Part shown: positions 9,464 through 17,930 of the stretch, piece after piece | How the letters are laid out: each line of letters opens with the position of its first letter | Position numbering within the stretch: position 1 is the stretch's first letter | Source of the DNA: Oculatella sp. LEGE 06141 | GTDB lineage: Bacteria > Cyanobacteriota > Cyanobacteriia > Elainellales > Elainellaceae | DNA: 64,000 nucleotides | Direction: 5' to 3' | Assembly: GCF_015207605.1 (NCBI RefSeq) | Contig: NZ_JADEWO010000011.1 | Location: 86,757 to 150,756 of the forward strand | Translations under genes and position numbers: made by a program | Notes under the pieces: generated by a model | Seen by the model: only the letters and a program-made list of their open reading frames with translations | What the model was told of the DNA's origin: nothing | The model's database searches: none

Positions 9464-9640
9464 GAGGATGTTTGAAACGTGCTGAACGTCACTCGAACCG
9501 CCCCCTAAATCCCCCAACATGGGGGACTTTCGAGCCGATTCTCGTTCAAAGTCCCCATTCGGCTGAGCGCTCACGTCGAAGCCAGAATTGGGGGATTTAG
9601 GGGGCGAATGCAGGACATTTGCTACTTTTCAAACATCCTC
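9464..9640. mobile_element. MITE-like element, family A copy 1
   Basis: A 177-bp non-coding element. Its left end GAGGATGTTTGAAA is the exact inverse of its right end TTTCAAACATCCTC. It is flanked on both sides by TAA (9461-9463 and 9641-9643), a 3-bp target duplication. The interior is a long imperfect palindrome with arms containing CCCCCTAAATCCCCCAA and its inverse, and a core ATTCGGCTGAGCGCTCACG that recurs in the copy at 26234. No coding capacity. Confidence 0.85.
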
Positions 9641-9672
9641 TAACGATGCCCGTCGGCAGCAAACTAACGGCG

Positions 9673-11118
9673 CTATTTTGCGATCGCCAATGCCTGTTGC
9701 AAACGACGTTGATCGATCTGGTGCTGGTTGAGCAACAGCCAGGATTGAATTAAATCGGGCCCCTGCATGTCACCCGTCAGGGCTGCACGCAGCGATCGCA
9801 TCACTAACCCCTTTTTAACGCTGGCAGTGCTGACTGCGGTTTTAATCATGGTCTGCGCCTCATCTGCCGTCAGCGTTTGAGTCGACGCGAGTGAGTCTAA
9901 AATGCTTTGCAGCGCTGCCGCCGTTCCGTCTTGTTGCAGTTGAGCCGTTGCCGTATCGCTAAATCCGACATCGACGATAAACAGATAACGGCTCATCTCC
10001 ACCGCATCCTCCAAACGCACCAGGCTAGCGCCAATTAAAGCTGCAAGCTGCTCTAGCCAGGGGCGATCGCCCGGATCAAACTCGTAGCCTGCGTTTTGCC
10101 AATAGGGAATCAGCAGGTCGGTGAGGCGATCGGCTGGGATATCGTGCAAGTATTGGCTGTTGAGCCAGTTCAACTTATCCCAGTCGAATTTTGCTCCAGC
10201 CTTGGTGACGCGATCGAAGCTAAACTGCTCTGCCGCTTCGGCCAGGGTAAACCGCTCTTGAGTGGAATCCGGTGGCGACCAGCCGAGTAGCGTCATGTAG
10301 TTGCCCAACGCATCGGCCACGTAACCCATTTTGCGAAAGTCGGAGATGGAGGTAACCCCATCACGCTTCGACAGTTTCTTGCCAGCAGGACTCAAAATCA
10401 ACGGGGTATGGGCAAATTCTGGTACGGCTGCGCCTAGCGCTTCGTACAGCAAAATTTGTTTAGCCGTATTTGCAACATGGTCTTCACCCCGAATCACATG
10501 GGTGATGTTCATATCAACGTCGTCTACCACCACCACAAAGTTGTAGAGGGGCTGACCAATCTCATCAGCCGGGGCGCGACGGGCAATCACCATATCACCA
10601 CCCAGATCGCTGCCACGCCAGCTCACGGTGCCCCGCACCATATCCTTCCAGGCAATTTCTCGACCGTCCTCAATTTTGAAGCGAATCACAGGCAGCCGCC
10701 CTTCTGCTTGAAAGGCCGCTTCCTGGTCGGGCGTTAGGTGGCGGTGGCGGTTATCGTAGCGGGGTGCCTGCCCTCTGGCTTCTTGCGCGGCTCGCATTTC
10801 GTCCAGTTCGGCTTCGGAGGTATAACAACGGTAAGCCAGACCGTTGTCAAGCAGGGTTCGGATGGCCTGCTGGTACAGATCCATTCGCTTGGTTTGAAAG
10901 AATGGCCCCTCGTCCCAATTCAACCCCAGCCAGGTCAGGCCATCCAGAATGTTTTGGGTAAATTCGGGGCGCGATCGCTCCAGATCGGTATCCTCAATTC
11001 GTAAAATGAACTGACCGCCATGATGACGCGCAAACAGCCAGTTAAACACAGCCGTTCGAGCCGTGCCGATGTGCAGATTTCCGGTAGGGCTAGGAGCAAT
11101 TCGAACGCGAACAGACAT
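9673..11118 (-). CDS. gltX: Glutamyl-tRNA synthetase
   Basis: A class I aminoacyl-tRNA synthetase of 481 residues. It charges tRNA-Glu, which in cyanobacteria feeds both protein synthesis and tetrapyrrole synthesis through glutamyl-tRNA reductase. The HIGH-type signature is [10 protein letters not shown] at residues 8-17 and the KMSKS-type signature is KLSKRDG. The ATG at 11118 ([13 protein letters not shown]) is the family-typical start; an extension of 21 codons further upstream is open but not conserved-looking. Downstream of the stop lies the family A element at 9464. The next upstream feature is a minus-strand tRNA-Asp gene 150 bases away. Confidence 0.95.
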   Translation of the reverse strand: MSVRVRIAPSPTGNLHIGTARTAVFNWLFARHHGGQFILRIEDTDLERSRPEFTQNILDGLTWLGLNWDEGPFFQTKRMDLYQQAIRTLLDNGLAYRCYTSEAELDEMRAAQEARGQAPRYDNRHRHLTPDQEAAFQAEGRLPVIRFKIEDGREIAWKDMVRGTVSWRGSDLGGDMVIARRAPADEIGQPLYNFVVVVDDVDMNITHVIRGEDHVANTAKQILLYEALGAAVPEFAHTPLILSPAGKKLSKRDGVTSISDFRKMGYVADALGNYMTLLGWSPPDSTQERFTLAEAAEQFSFDRVTKAGAKFDWDKLNWLNSQYLHDIPADRLTDLLIPYWQNAGYEFDPGDRPWLEQLAALIGASLVRLEDAVEMSRYLFIVDVGFSDTATAQLQQDGTAAALQSILDSLASTQTLTADEAQTMIKTAVSTASVKKGLVMRSLRAALTGDMQGPDLIQSWLLLNQHQIDQRRLQQALAIAK

Positions 11119-11265
11119 AACTGAAATTAGTGATGAGAAGAGGAATAGAGGGAAGCAACAACGCACCTCCAACATCGTCATCTTATCGTAACGGTAACGA
11201 TACCAACCGAGATGCGCGGCATCTATACCGATGCTGCTATTTCTGGGGTTGTGGTGTTTTTAGAA

Positions 11266-11339
11266 CGGGACTGACGGGGTTCGAACCCGCAACTTCCGCC
11301 GTGACAGGGCGGTGCTCTAACCAATTGAACTACAGTCCC
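11266..11339 (-). tRNA. tRNA-Asp (GTC), copy 1
   Basis: A 74-base cloverleaf on the minus strand. The acceptor stem GGGACTG pairs with CAGTCCC and the discriminator is G. The D arm is GTTCAATTGGTTAGAGC, the anticodon stem CCGCC/GGCGG has loop CTGTCAC (anticodon GTC), and the T loop is TTCGAAC. CCA is not encoded. It is near-identical to the gene at 12814-12887, with one base different in the T loop. Confidence 0.97.
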
Positions 11340-11407
11340 CCAAACCGTACCAGCACAGCGACGGTTGAAGTAGCTCGAAGCATTTTACCAGATCATCGCC
11401 ACCCTTA

Positions 11408-11711
11408 GAGGATGTTTTAGAAGTATCAAATGTGCTGCATTCGCCTTCTTTTCTGGCTTGCCGCAGGTGCTAAGCCTGCCATTCTGGGGGAGAAACAGAT
11501 GACTCGGAAGTCCCCAATTTTGGGAATTAGGAGGCGAATGCAGCATGTTTGCCACGGTTCAAGCCGTCTTCTGGAGCGCTGCACGGAACTATCCTGGCGT
11601 GAACGGTTCTCTGCTGACTTTTAATTAGCCCTGCCAGAATTGGGGGATTAGCACTTGCAGCAAGCCAGAGAAGGGGGCGGTTCGAGTGGCAATCAGCTTT
11701 AAAGCATCCTC
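11408..11711. mobile_element. MITE-like element, family A copy 2 (long, palindromic)
   Basis: A 304-bp element with ends GAGGATGTTTTA and TTTAAAGCATCCTC. It is flanked by TTA on both sides (11405-11407 and 11712-11714). It is longer than the other copies because its interior carries an extended imperfect palindrome. A left part with TCTGGCTTGCCGCAGGTGCT is matched inversely on the right by AGCACTTGCAGCAAGCCAGA. No open frame looks coding. Confidence 0.82.
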
Positions 11712-11775
11712 TTAGGTGTTCTGCCTTCAAGCTCAAGGGTAGCGATGCTTTAGCGGATGTTCAAGAACGCTCTAA

Positions 11776-12513
11776 CTAAAGTTCTTGAGCGGTTGGACGA
11801 AGCAGGATTTCATTAACATCCACTTCTTTAGGCTGCTCCAATGCGTAGGCGATCGCCTGGGCAATGGCTTCCGGTTGAATTGCTATTTTGTAAACTTCAC
11901 CGATGTTCTGGGCCGCCTGTGGGTCGCTAATGGAGTTGGTCAACTCTGTAGCAACGGCTCCTGGAGAAATGATGGTGCTGCGAATGTGTTCGCCCACTTC
12001 CTGCCGGAACCCTTCCGAAATGGCGCGAACGGCAAACTTAGTACCGCAATACACCGCACTGCCAGGAAACACCCGGTGCCCTGCCACGGACGAAAGATTA
12101 ATAATGTGGCCGCTCTGCGCTTTTTGCATGTGCGGCAGCACGGCAGCAATACCATACAGCACACCCTTGATGTTGATATCGATGGTGCGCTCCCACTCTT
12201 CGACTTTGAGTTGCTCTAGCTTCGACAGCGGCATAATGCCAGCATTGTTGATTAAAACGTCAATTTTGCCATATTGCTCTAAGGTAGATTGAGCCAGTGC
12301 CTCAACCTGGCTATGCTGTGTCACATCCACCGTTTTGTAGCTGGCAGTGCCTCCGGCAGATTTGATTTCTGAAGCCAGTTTTTCTAACCGTTCCTCGCGG
12401 CGGGCAGCCAACATCAGCTTTGCGCCCCGCTCTGCCAACATTCTGGCAGTTGCCTCACCAATTCCACTACTGGCACCCGTAATGATGATGCTCTTCCCAG
12501 TAATTTGGCTCAT
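11776..12513 (-). CDS. SDR-family NAD(P)-dependent oxidoreductase
   Basis: A 245-residue classical short-chain dehydrogenase/reductase. The cofactor-binding TGASSGIG lies at residues 10-17, NNAG at about 87-90, the catalytic Ser in NLSSVAGH, and YCGTK as the YxxxK catalytic pair. An arginine pair after strand 2 (AARREER) favours NADP. Substrate is unknown. The ATG at 12513 follows AAGGA by 13 bases; another in-frame ATG lies nine codons upstream at 12540 but has no ribosome-binding site. The gene sits alone between two tRNA-Asp genes. Confidence 0.88.
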   Translation of the reverse strand: MSQITGKSIIITGASSGIGEATARMLAERGAKLMLAARREERLEKLASEIKSAGGTASYKTVDVTQHSQVEALAQSTLEQYGKIDVLINNAGIMPLSKLEQLKVEEWERTIDINIKGVLYGIAAVLPHMQKAQSGHIINLSSVAGHRVFPGSAVYCGTKFAVRAISEGFRQEVGEHIRSTIISPGAVATELTNSISDPQAAQNIGEVYKIAIQPEAIAQAIAYALEQPKEVDVNEILLRPTAQEL

Positions 12514-12813
12514 ATCGTCTACTTTTTCCTTCAAGTGCATAGGTTAGGGGGGCGATCGCCGTTTCAGTTCAGCGTTCATCCCGTCCCTTAATGCCTTGTA
12601 ACAGTTCGCAATGGATTTCTGCGTCTTCCAAAGGAGAGGAGAAGTAACTAAATCCAATGAATAATCAGGTGTGCGATGGTTCTAATGAAAACGAGTGGCG
12701 CAAAATCGGGCGTTGCTGAATTTGCCCTCAACCGCTCAAGGACTCGTACTGCCATCCGGCTCTGACGAAAAATCGTTTGCCTGAAAGGGCGATCGTCAAC
12801 TATTGATGTAAAA
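12514..12813. other. Intergenic region between the SDR gene and tRNA-Asp copy 2
   Basis: About 300 bases with no recognisable gene or repeat. It contains one HIP1-containing run near 12550 and otherwise unremarkable sequence. Confidence 0.3.
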
Positions 12814-12887
12814 CGGGACTGACGGGGCTCGAACCCGCAACTTCCGCCGTGACAGGGCGGTGCTCTAACCAATTGAACTACAGTCCC
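12814..12887 (-). tRNA. tRNA-Asp (GTC), copy 2
   Basis: A 74-base minus-strand cloverleaf with the same acceptor, D, anticodon and variable parts as copy 1. The T loop is TTCGAGC instead of TTCGAAC. CCA is not encoded. Sequences outside the tRNA do not match those around copy 1, so only the gene itself is duplicated. Confidence 0.97.
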
Positions 12888-12985
12888 TCAAAAGGCGCGA
12901 TCTCTATTCTGCGGGTAACTTATTGTTTTGTCAAACGTTTTCTAAAACGTTTTGCATAATAGGCACATCAGGAGGTGGCAGAGCC

Positions 12986-13816
12986 ATGATGCGGGAACAG
13001 GTGAGCTTTTGGCGAGTGCCAGAAATGGCAAATTTGGAGTTGCTGCAAGCAACGTATATAACGCACTGTTTTACGCGCCATGCCCACGATACCTATGCGA
13101 TCGGCGTCATTCAGCAGGGGGCAGAAGCATTTGCCTATCGGGGCAGTAACCATGTTGCTCCGGCCAGCCACATTGTGTTGATTAATCCTGGAGAGATGCA
13201 CACCGGACACGCCGCAACCGAGGCCGGCTGGACATACAGCATGTTTTATCCAGATATATGTTTGTTGCAGCAAGCCGTTCAAGAGATTAGCCAACCGCCG
13301 CACGCGCTTCCCTTCTTTACCCAGCCAGTTGTTTACGATCCGTGGCTAACCGAGTTAATGGTGCAACTGCATCGATCGCTGGCTAGGTCTGCCCCAGCCT
13401 TAGAGCACGACTCGCGGCTGCTGTGGACGCTCACGCAGTTAATTGCTCGCCATGCCGAGCTGCGGGTCAGGCTGCAACCTGTCGGTTCTGAACCCTGCGC
13501 GGTGCAGCAAATTCGAGCCTATCTAGAAGCCCATTACGCTGAGAACGTGTCGCTAGACCAACTGGCGGCGATCGCCAATCTTAGCCCATTTTATTTGTTG
13601 CGATCGTTCCGTCGTCAGGTGGGCTTGCCGCCGCACTGCTATCTCAACCAAATTCGGTTAACGCAAGCAAAACGGTTGCTGGCGCTAGAGTATCCCATTT
13701 CGCAGGTGGCGCATCTGGTGGGGTTCGCAGATCAAAGCCACCTGACACGGCAGTTTAAGCGCATGTGGGGCGTGACTCCGGGGCAATATCAAAAGAGCAA
13801 GAACGTTCAAGACTGA
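12986..13816 (+). CDS. AraC-family transcriptional regulator, likely regulator of azlCD
   Basis: A 276-residue AraC-type activator. The N-terminal cupin-like sensor domain (residues about 15-95) has FTRHAHDTYAIGVIQQG and INPGEMH. The C-terminal pair of helix-turn-helix motifs spans about 175-272 (SLDQLAAIANLSPFYLLRSF and the conserved ending FADQSHLTRQFKRMWGVTPG). The ATG at 12986 has AGGAGG 10 bases upstream; the frame is open further upstream but lacks a ribosome-binding site. azlC begins 49 bases downstream on the same strand. That suggests this regulator controls the amino acid exporter, as AraC/Lrp-type genes next to azlCD often do. The ligand is unknown. Confidence 0.9.
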   Translation: MMREQVSFWRVPEMANLELLQATYITHCFTRHAHDTYAIGVIQQGAEAFAYRGSNHVAPASHIVLINPGEMHTGHAATEAGWTYSMFYPDICLLQQAVQEISQPPHALPFFTQPVVYDPWLTELMVQLHRSLARSAPALEHDSRLLWTLTQLIARHAELRVRLQPVGSEPCAVQQIRAYLEAHYAENVSLDQLAAIANLSPFYLLRSFRRQVGLPPHCYLNQIRLTQAKRLLALEYPISQVAHLVGFADQSHLTRQFKRMWGVTPGQYQKSKNVQD

Positions 13817-13865
13817 CCTGGCAACTGTCTCTTAAATTAAAGGATGGCATTTCTCAAGGGTCGTC

Positions 13866-14552
13866 ATGCAATCAGTGCCGGAATTTTGGCGGGGCAGTCT
13901 TCGCGCTACGGGAATTGTGGTTGGGTTTTTCCCAATCGCCATGAGTTTTGGGGCGATCGCCGCCCAGACGGGTGTGTCTCAACTGGCAGCCATGGGTATG
14001 TCGGTTTGGGTCTTTGCCGGAGCATCCCAATTTGCGGCAATCGAAGCGGTTCGGCAGGATTTGTCAGCCGTGAGCATTGTTCTAACCATCCTCATTATCA
14101 ACCTGCGTCATATTCCCATGAGTTTGGCGGCTCAAAAAAATTACAGGCCGTTTGGCAAAGTGAAGCAGTTCATTCTCTCGCACGGCATTGTAGATGAAAC
14201 GTTTGCCCTGGAACTGTCTGAAGAAACCCATTCCTTTGCTTACTACCTGGGAATGCACCTGTGCTGTTGGGCGGCCTGGGTCATAGGAACCGGGCTGGGC
14301 GGTTGGCTGGGAGTTCAGCTACCCGAACAGTGGTTGGCGTTTGCGCTACCTGCTCTATTTCTGTGTTTGTTGTGCAATAGCCTTAAACAGCACTGGAGCC
14401 GCGAAATCATGATTGCTTTGGGAGTTGGCATTGCGCTGGTGCTGTTAACCCAGCCCTGGGGCGCAACGGGCGTTCTGCTTTCCATTCTGGCAGTAGCGGC
14501 GATCGCCTCTCTGCTTTCTCAGGAAAAACAGTCTGGCGGTACAAAACCATGA
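13866..14552 (+). CDS. azlC: AzlC-family branched-chain amino acid exporter, large subunit
   Basis: An inner-membrane protein of 228 residues with about six to seven hydrophobic segments. The family motifs include FFPIAMSFGAIA near the N-terminus and GASQFAAI (residues about 58-65). In Bacillus and E. coli (YgaZH), AzlC and AzlD together export branched-chain amino acids or methionine. The partner gene starts within this stop codon (ATGA overlap), so the two are translationally coupled. The adjacent AraC gene likely belongs to the same unit. Confidence 0.9.
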   Translation: MQSVPEFWRGSLRATGIVVGFFPIAMSFGAIAAQTGVSQLAAMGMSVWVFAGASQFAAIEAVRQDLSAVSIVLTILIINLRHIPMSLAAQKNYRPFGKVKQFILSHGIVDETFALELSEETHSFAYYLGMHLCCWAAWVIGTGLGGWLGVQLPEQWLAFALPALFLCLLCNSLKQHWSREIMIALGVGIALVLLTQPWGATGVLLSILAVAAIASLLSQEKQSGGTKP

Positions 14553-14845
14553 GTAGCATTGGATGGGTGATTTTTTGGGGCGGCATTGGCACTTTCCTGA
14601 TGCGAAGTGCAGGGGTGTGGATTGCGCCTCAATATGTCAATTTTCGCTGGTTAGACTATTTGCCGTTTGCAGTGATTCTGGTTATGGCTGTGGGCAGTGC
14701 CTTCAACTTGAGTGACACCGGACAACAAACGCTGGCCGCGATCGCAGCCAGCAGTGCGGTGGTGGTGGCAAATTTTAAAGAGCTGCCGCTGATTGTGTGT
14801 ATTGCGATCGGGTGTGTTGTATTTGGGGCAATAACCAGCCTGTAG
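14549..14845 (+). CDS. azlD: AzlD-family branched-chain amino acid exporter, small subunit
   Basis: A 98-residue protein with three to four hydrophobic helices (GWVIFWGGIGTFLMRSAGVW; LDYLPFAVILVMAVGSAF; AIAASSAVVVANF). Length and pairing with azlC identify it as AzlD. It overlaps azlC by 4 bases and converges on the minus-strand cpcT-type gene with only 15 bases between stops. Confidence 0.88.
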   Translation: MSSIGWVIFWGGIGTFLMRSAGVWIAPQYVNFRWLDYLPFAVILVMAVGSAFNLSDTGQQTLAAIAASSAVVVANFKELPLIVCIAIGCVVFGAITSL

Positions 14846-14860
14846 GGTCGCCTGTTAGCG

Positions 14861-15451
14861 CTAAGTCATGACCTCATCAGCAAAGGTTTGCCAGCGAACA
14901 AACTCAAAGGGACCCGCCAAGGCTCCCCAAACATGTTCGTCGGTAGCGGGGTCGCGTCCGCGATCGTGACTGATAAACTGGCGATCGTCGATTTCAAATT
15001 CACTGTCGAGATAGGTCGTTTGCCCTTTACGCACCACCATGCAAGCCTTTCCCGGTTCCACATGCCCTTTAAAGCTTTTTCCAGTCCACTCGACGATCAT
15101 GTTGCACCCCGGCAGTTTCTTCAGTTGCTCTGCCTTGAGGGTTTGCAGCCGTGCCGTTTCCCGTGAAGCGCCATAAAACGCTTCTTCTCCATCCACCAAA
15201 TAGTTTTCAATGGCTATGTGATTGGCTTCGGGAATCAGCTTAAGTACCCGCACACGATACGGATCGTTCAGCATGTAATCATACGCCTGCTCAACATAGA
15301 GACTAATGCCAGAGAGCAAGTCTAACGGCAGCGGGCGCATACAAACGCGAATGTGAGCAAAAAAAGGAGGATTCTCAAAGGCTTGAGATTGATTACTGAA
15401 GTCTGCTGCCATCCAACGAGCCAGGGTGGCAACGTCTTGAGAATGAGTCAT
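14861..15451 (-). CDS. CpcT/CpeT-family phycobiliprotein chromophore lyase
   Basis: A 196-residue protein of the CpcT/CpeT family. In Synechococcus sp. PCC 7002, CpcT attaches phycocyanobilin to Cys153 of the phycocyanin beta subunit; CpeT acts in phycoerythrin-containing strains. Family blocks visible are SLYVEQAYDYMLNDPYRVRV (residues about 50-69), GCNMIVEWTGKSFKGH and the long C-terminal stretch with DRGRDPATDEHVWG. Sequence alone does not separate CpcT from CpeT. The gene stands alone, away from cpc genes. Three ATGCACA repeats with exact 10-bp spacing lie 70-96 bases upstream of its ATG. Confidence 0.92.
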   Translation of the reverse strand: MTHSQDVATLARWMAADFSNQSQAFENPPFFAHIRVCMRPLPLDLLSGISLYVEQAYDYMLNDPYRVRVLKLIPEANHIAIENYLVDGEEAFYGASRETARLQTLKAEQLKKLPGCNMIVEWTGKSFKGHVEPGKACMVVRKGQTTYLDSEFEIDDRQFISHDRGRDPATDEHVWGALAGPFEFVRWQTFADEVMT

Positions 15452-15520
15452 GAATTGTCAAGCGATAACGGTCTATCCAGCGATAAAAATCATTGTACGA
15501 GACTATTGCACGCAACTGTA

Positions 15521-15547
15521 ATGCACAATAATGCACAGAAATGCACA
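15521..15547 (-). promoter_or_regulatory. Three phased ATGCACA repeats upstream of the cpcT-type gene
   Basis: ATGCACA occurs at 15521, 15531 and 15541, always 10 bp apart, so the copies lie on the same face of the helix. Their distance (70-96 bases) to the ATG at 15451 suits an activator or repressor array. The assignment as an operator is inference from position and phasing. Confidence 0.5.
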
Positions 15548-15627
15548 ATGCGTTGAGCCAGCCGACCTCATCCACCAGTGCGTCTTACAGCAGTTCTCAA
15601 TCGAGTCAGCCACAGTCTCGCCAGGAT

Positions 15628-15650
15628 GGGTGTGGGGTGTGGGGTGTGGT
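15628..15650 (+). repeat. Heptanucleotide tandem repeat (GGGTGTG)3
   Basis: Three exact 7-bp units GGGTGTG from 15628 to 15648. This resembles the short tandemly repeated repetitive (STRR) heptamers known from filamentous cyanobacteria. It lies in the 290-base spacer between the permease gene and the cpcT-type gene. Confidence 0.7.
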
Positions 15651-15740
15651 GAATGCAAATGGAAATGGCTGTAAGTGGGAGGCGATCGCCCCCGCCTTGT
15701 CGGCTGGCCTCATCTCCTCACAGCCCCTTATTCTGTAGAT

Positions 15741-16463
15741 TCATTCTGTAGAGAGACTGGCCACTTGCTTCCGAGCTTTGCGGTTGGCTCGTGTAACGGG
15801 GTTTAGCCACCATTCCAGCAAGCCAAATAGCTGCGACGAGAGGATGTTGAGCACCAGGTAAACAATGGCAACCGCCACATAAATTTCAAACGTGCGATAG
15901 TTTTGCGCCACCACCAACTGTCCCCGCCGAAACAGTTCTTCGAAGCCAATAACAGCCACCAAACTGGTATCTTTCAGCAAGGTAATAAATTCATTCCCCA
16001 ACGGTGGAATCATTCGTCGTAACGCCTGCGGAAAGACGATGTATCGCATGGTTTGGGTGGGACCCAGTCCTAACGATTGAGACGCTTCCCATTGTCCCGG
16101 TTCAATTGACTGAATGCCCCCTCGCATGATTTCGGCAATATAGGCGGCACTATTCAGGCTCAAGGCAACGACCGCTGCCACTAATTGGCTTAATGCAATC
16201 CGAAATCCTAAGCCGTTGGTGAGGGCAGGAATTCCAAAATAAATGATAAAAATCTGCACAAGCAGAGGGGTGCCGCGAAAGAAATCAATATAAGCTCTGG
16301 CGGCCCATCTAACTGGGCGGGCAGGCGATAGACGCGCAATGCTAATTAATGAGCCAGCCAACATGCCTAACAATACCGAGAAAGCAGTCAGTTGTAAGGT
16401 GACAAGGGCACCCAGGAGCAGATTGGGTAAGGCATCAAGGACAATTTGTAATGAGGAAGCCAT
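15741..16463 (-). CDS. Polar amino acid ABC transporter permease
   Basis: A 240-residue membrane subunit of the His/Glu/Gln/Arg/opine family (HisM/GlnP type). About five transmembrane segments are visible. The EAA loop that contacts the ATPase is EASQSLGLGPTQTMRYIVFP. Other family marks are YIDFFRGTPLLVQIF and the GNEFITLLKDTSLVAVIG segment. The ATG at 16463 (MASSLQIVLDALP) gives the usual length. The binding-protein gene lies 257 bases upstream on the same strand and the ATPase gene is divergent at 17931. Together they make a complete importer, with the permease probably acting as a homodimer. Confidence 0.92.
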   Translation of the reverse strand: MASSLQIVLDALPNLLLGALVTLQLTAFSVLLGMLAGSLISIARLSPARPVRWAARAYIDFFRGTPLLVQIFIIYFGIPALTNGLGFRIALSQLVAAVVALSLNSAAYIAEIMRGGIQSIEPGQWEASQSLGLGPTQTMRYIVFPQALRRMIPPLGNEFITLLKDTSLVAVIGFEELFRRGQLVVAQNYRTFEIYVAVAIVYLVLNILSSQLFGLLEWWLNPVTRANRKARKQVASLSTE

Positions 16464-16720
16464 AGATAGGTTTAGAAAGATGAGGATATGAAAAGAGCGA
16501 TCGCGGCTTAATTCATACAAGCAAAGCTTAAAGGATGAGAATAAGGGAAAGGCGCTGGAGCGAATAATCGTCCGCTCAATGAGTTGCCGACTGTTCGCCC
16601 CAAGGCATGAGCTGCACCCGCTTCAACCATGATTAAACAATGAATCAGGGCAATAACGGTCACAGACTCATACCTCGATCGCCTGCTGCTCGTTGTGGAT
16701 ACCACACTGCCAGGCCGACT

Positions 16721-17566
16721 TTAAATGGGAGCCGTTTCGGGCAAATCGGGAGCATCCTCACCAAACCATTTTTGGTGAAGTTCATTATAGGTACCGTCTT
16801 CCAGGATGGTGGCTAACCCCTGGTTGATCGCCTCGACGTTAGGAGAGCCTTTGGGAATCGCAATTCCATAAAACTCTTCGGTGATCAATTGACCAATCAC
16901 TTTAACACCTCCGATGTTACCGCTTTGAACCGCATAAAGCGTGACGGGTGCATCGTTAATAACGGCATCAACATTGCCATTGGCTAATTCTTGCAGCGCC
17001 AGCGGCGCAGAGTCAAAGGTACGAATTTGAGCCCCTTCAATCTTGGCAGCTTCGGCTGCACCTGTTGTCCCAATTTGAACTGCAATTCGCTTGTTCTGTA
17101 AGTCATCAAAGGAGGTAACTTCCGTATCAGACTCTTGAACCGCGATCGCCAATCCGGCTTTGAAGTAAGGGCGGGAGAAATCGACCGTTTGTGCCCGCTC
17201 AGCCGTAATCGTCATGGCACTGATGGCAGCATCAACCGTTCCAGACTGGAGAGCTGGAATAATGCCATCAAAAGGAAGGCTTTGGAATTGCACCGTAAAG
17301 CCAGCCGCTTCACCGATCGCATTCATTAAATCAATATCAAACCCTTCGAGTTCCCCCCCAGAGCCTTGAGACTCAAACGGAGGAAACGCAGGTTCAGTCG
17401 CCACTCTTAGAGTGGTTGTTTCTGCTCCGGTCGTTCCTTCACCACCAGTAGCCGTTGGTGAGCCGCCCTGGTTAGCACCACAAGCGGCAAATGTAACAAC
17501 ACAGACACAACTGAGTACCCCCAGTAGCATCTGCCGTAAAAATCGAGAACGGGTTAATTTAGCCAT
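16721..17566 (-). CDS. Polar amino acid ABC transporter substrate-binding lipoprotein
   Basis: A 281-residue SBP_bac_3 protein. The N-terminus has basic residues, a hydrophobic core (MLLGVLSCVCVVTF) and the lipobox FAAC (Cys28), so it should be lipid-anchored. A low-complexity Gly/Thr linker precedes the ligand domain. That domain starts LRVATEPAFPPFESQ and contains GFDIDLMNAIGEAAG and the Asp/Arg ligand-contact region typical of the family. It probably binds a polar amino acid; which one is not decidable here. The gene is divergent from the ATPase gene and upstream of the permease gene. Confidence 0.93.
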   Translation of the reverse strand: MAKLTRSRFLRQMLLGVLSCVCVVTFAACGANQGGSPTATGGEGTTGAETTTLRVATEPAFPPFESQGSGGELEGFDIDLMNAIGEAAGFTVQFQSLPFDGIIPALQSGTVDAAISAMTITAERAQTVDFSRPYFKAGLAIAVQESDTEVTSFDDLQNKRIAVQIGTTGAAEAAKIEGAQIRTFDSAPLALQELANGNVDAVINDAPVTLYAVQSGNIGGVKVIGQLITEEFYGIAIPKGSPNVEAINQGLATILEDGTYNELHQKWFGEDAPDLPETAPI

Positions 17567-17930
17567 ACCTCACTCTTTCCCCTCGGTTGGGGTTTAACTT
17601 CAATTTCAGACCGTGCTTGAGGTGTTTCAAAAACAGGTAAAAACACGACAACTACAGGTGAAACGCCTGCTGCCAAGTGTTGCTTGTTGAGATGTCATCG
17701 GTAGAGTGGGGGCTGAACCTGGGCTGACAAACAAACAAACAAATTCGTTGTGGCACCGCATCAGGTTCACAATCTGCTCATTCTACAGATTTTGAACGAT
17801 GCCTTTGTGTAGCAATACACTCTATCGTGTTGGAGGAGTATGCTAGCACTACTATGATCATTAGACTGACTCACTACAGTCGTGTTGTTGAGCTTATAAA
17901 AACGATACATGATTCTTCAGGATGCCGGAT
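17567..17930. other. Divergent promoter region of the amino acid ABC importer
   Basis: A 364-base spacer between the binding-protein gene (minus) and the ATPase gene (plus), presumably holding both promoters. It contains a short CAAA repeat run near 17727-17745. A GTA-N9-TAC sequence at 17838-17852 is close to, but not, the NtcA consensus (GTA-N8-TAC). Confidence 0.4.

Noticed and set aside
12648..12872. Minus-strand open frame of 74 codons
   Set aside because: It runs through the tRNA-Asp gene and is explained by it.
17838..17852. NtcA-like site GTA-N9-TAC between the divergent amino acid transporter genes
   Set aside because: The consensus is GTA-N8-TAC; the spacing here is 9 and no matching -10 box was clear.
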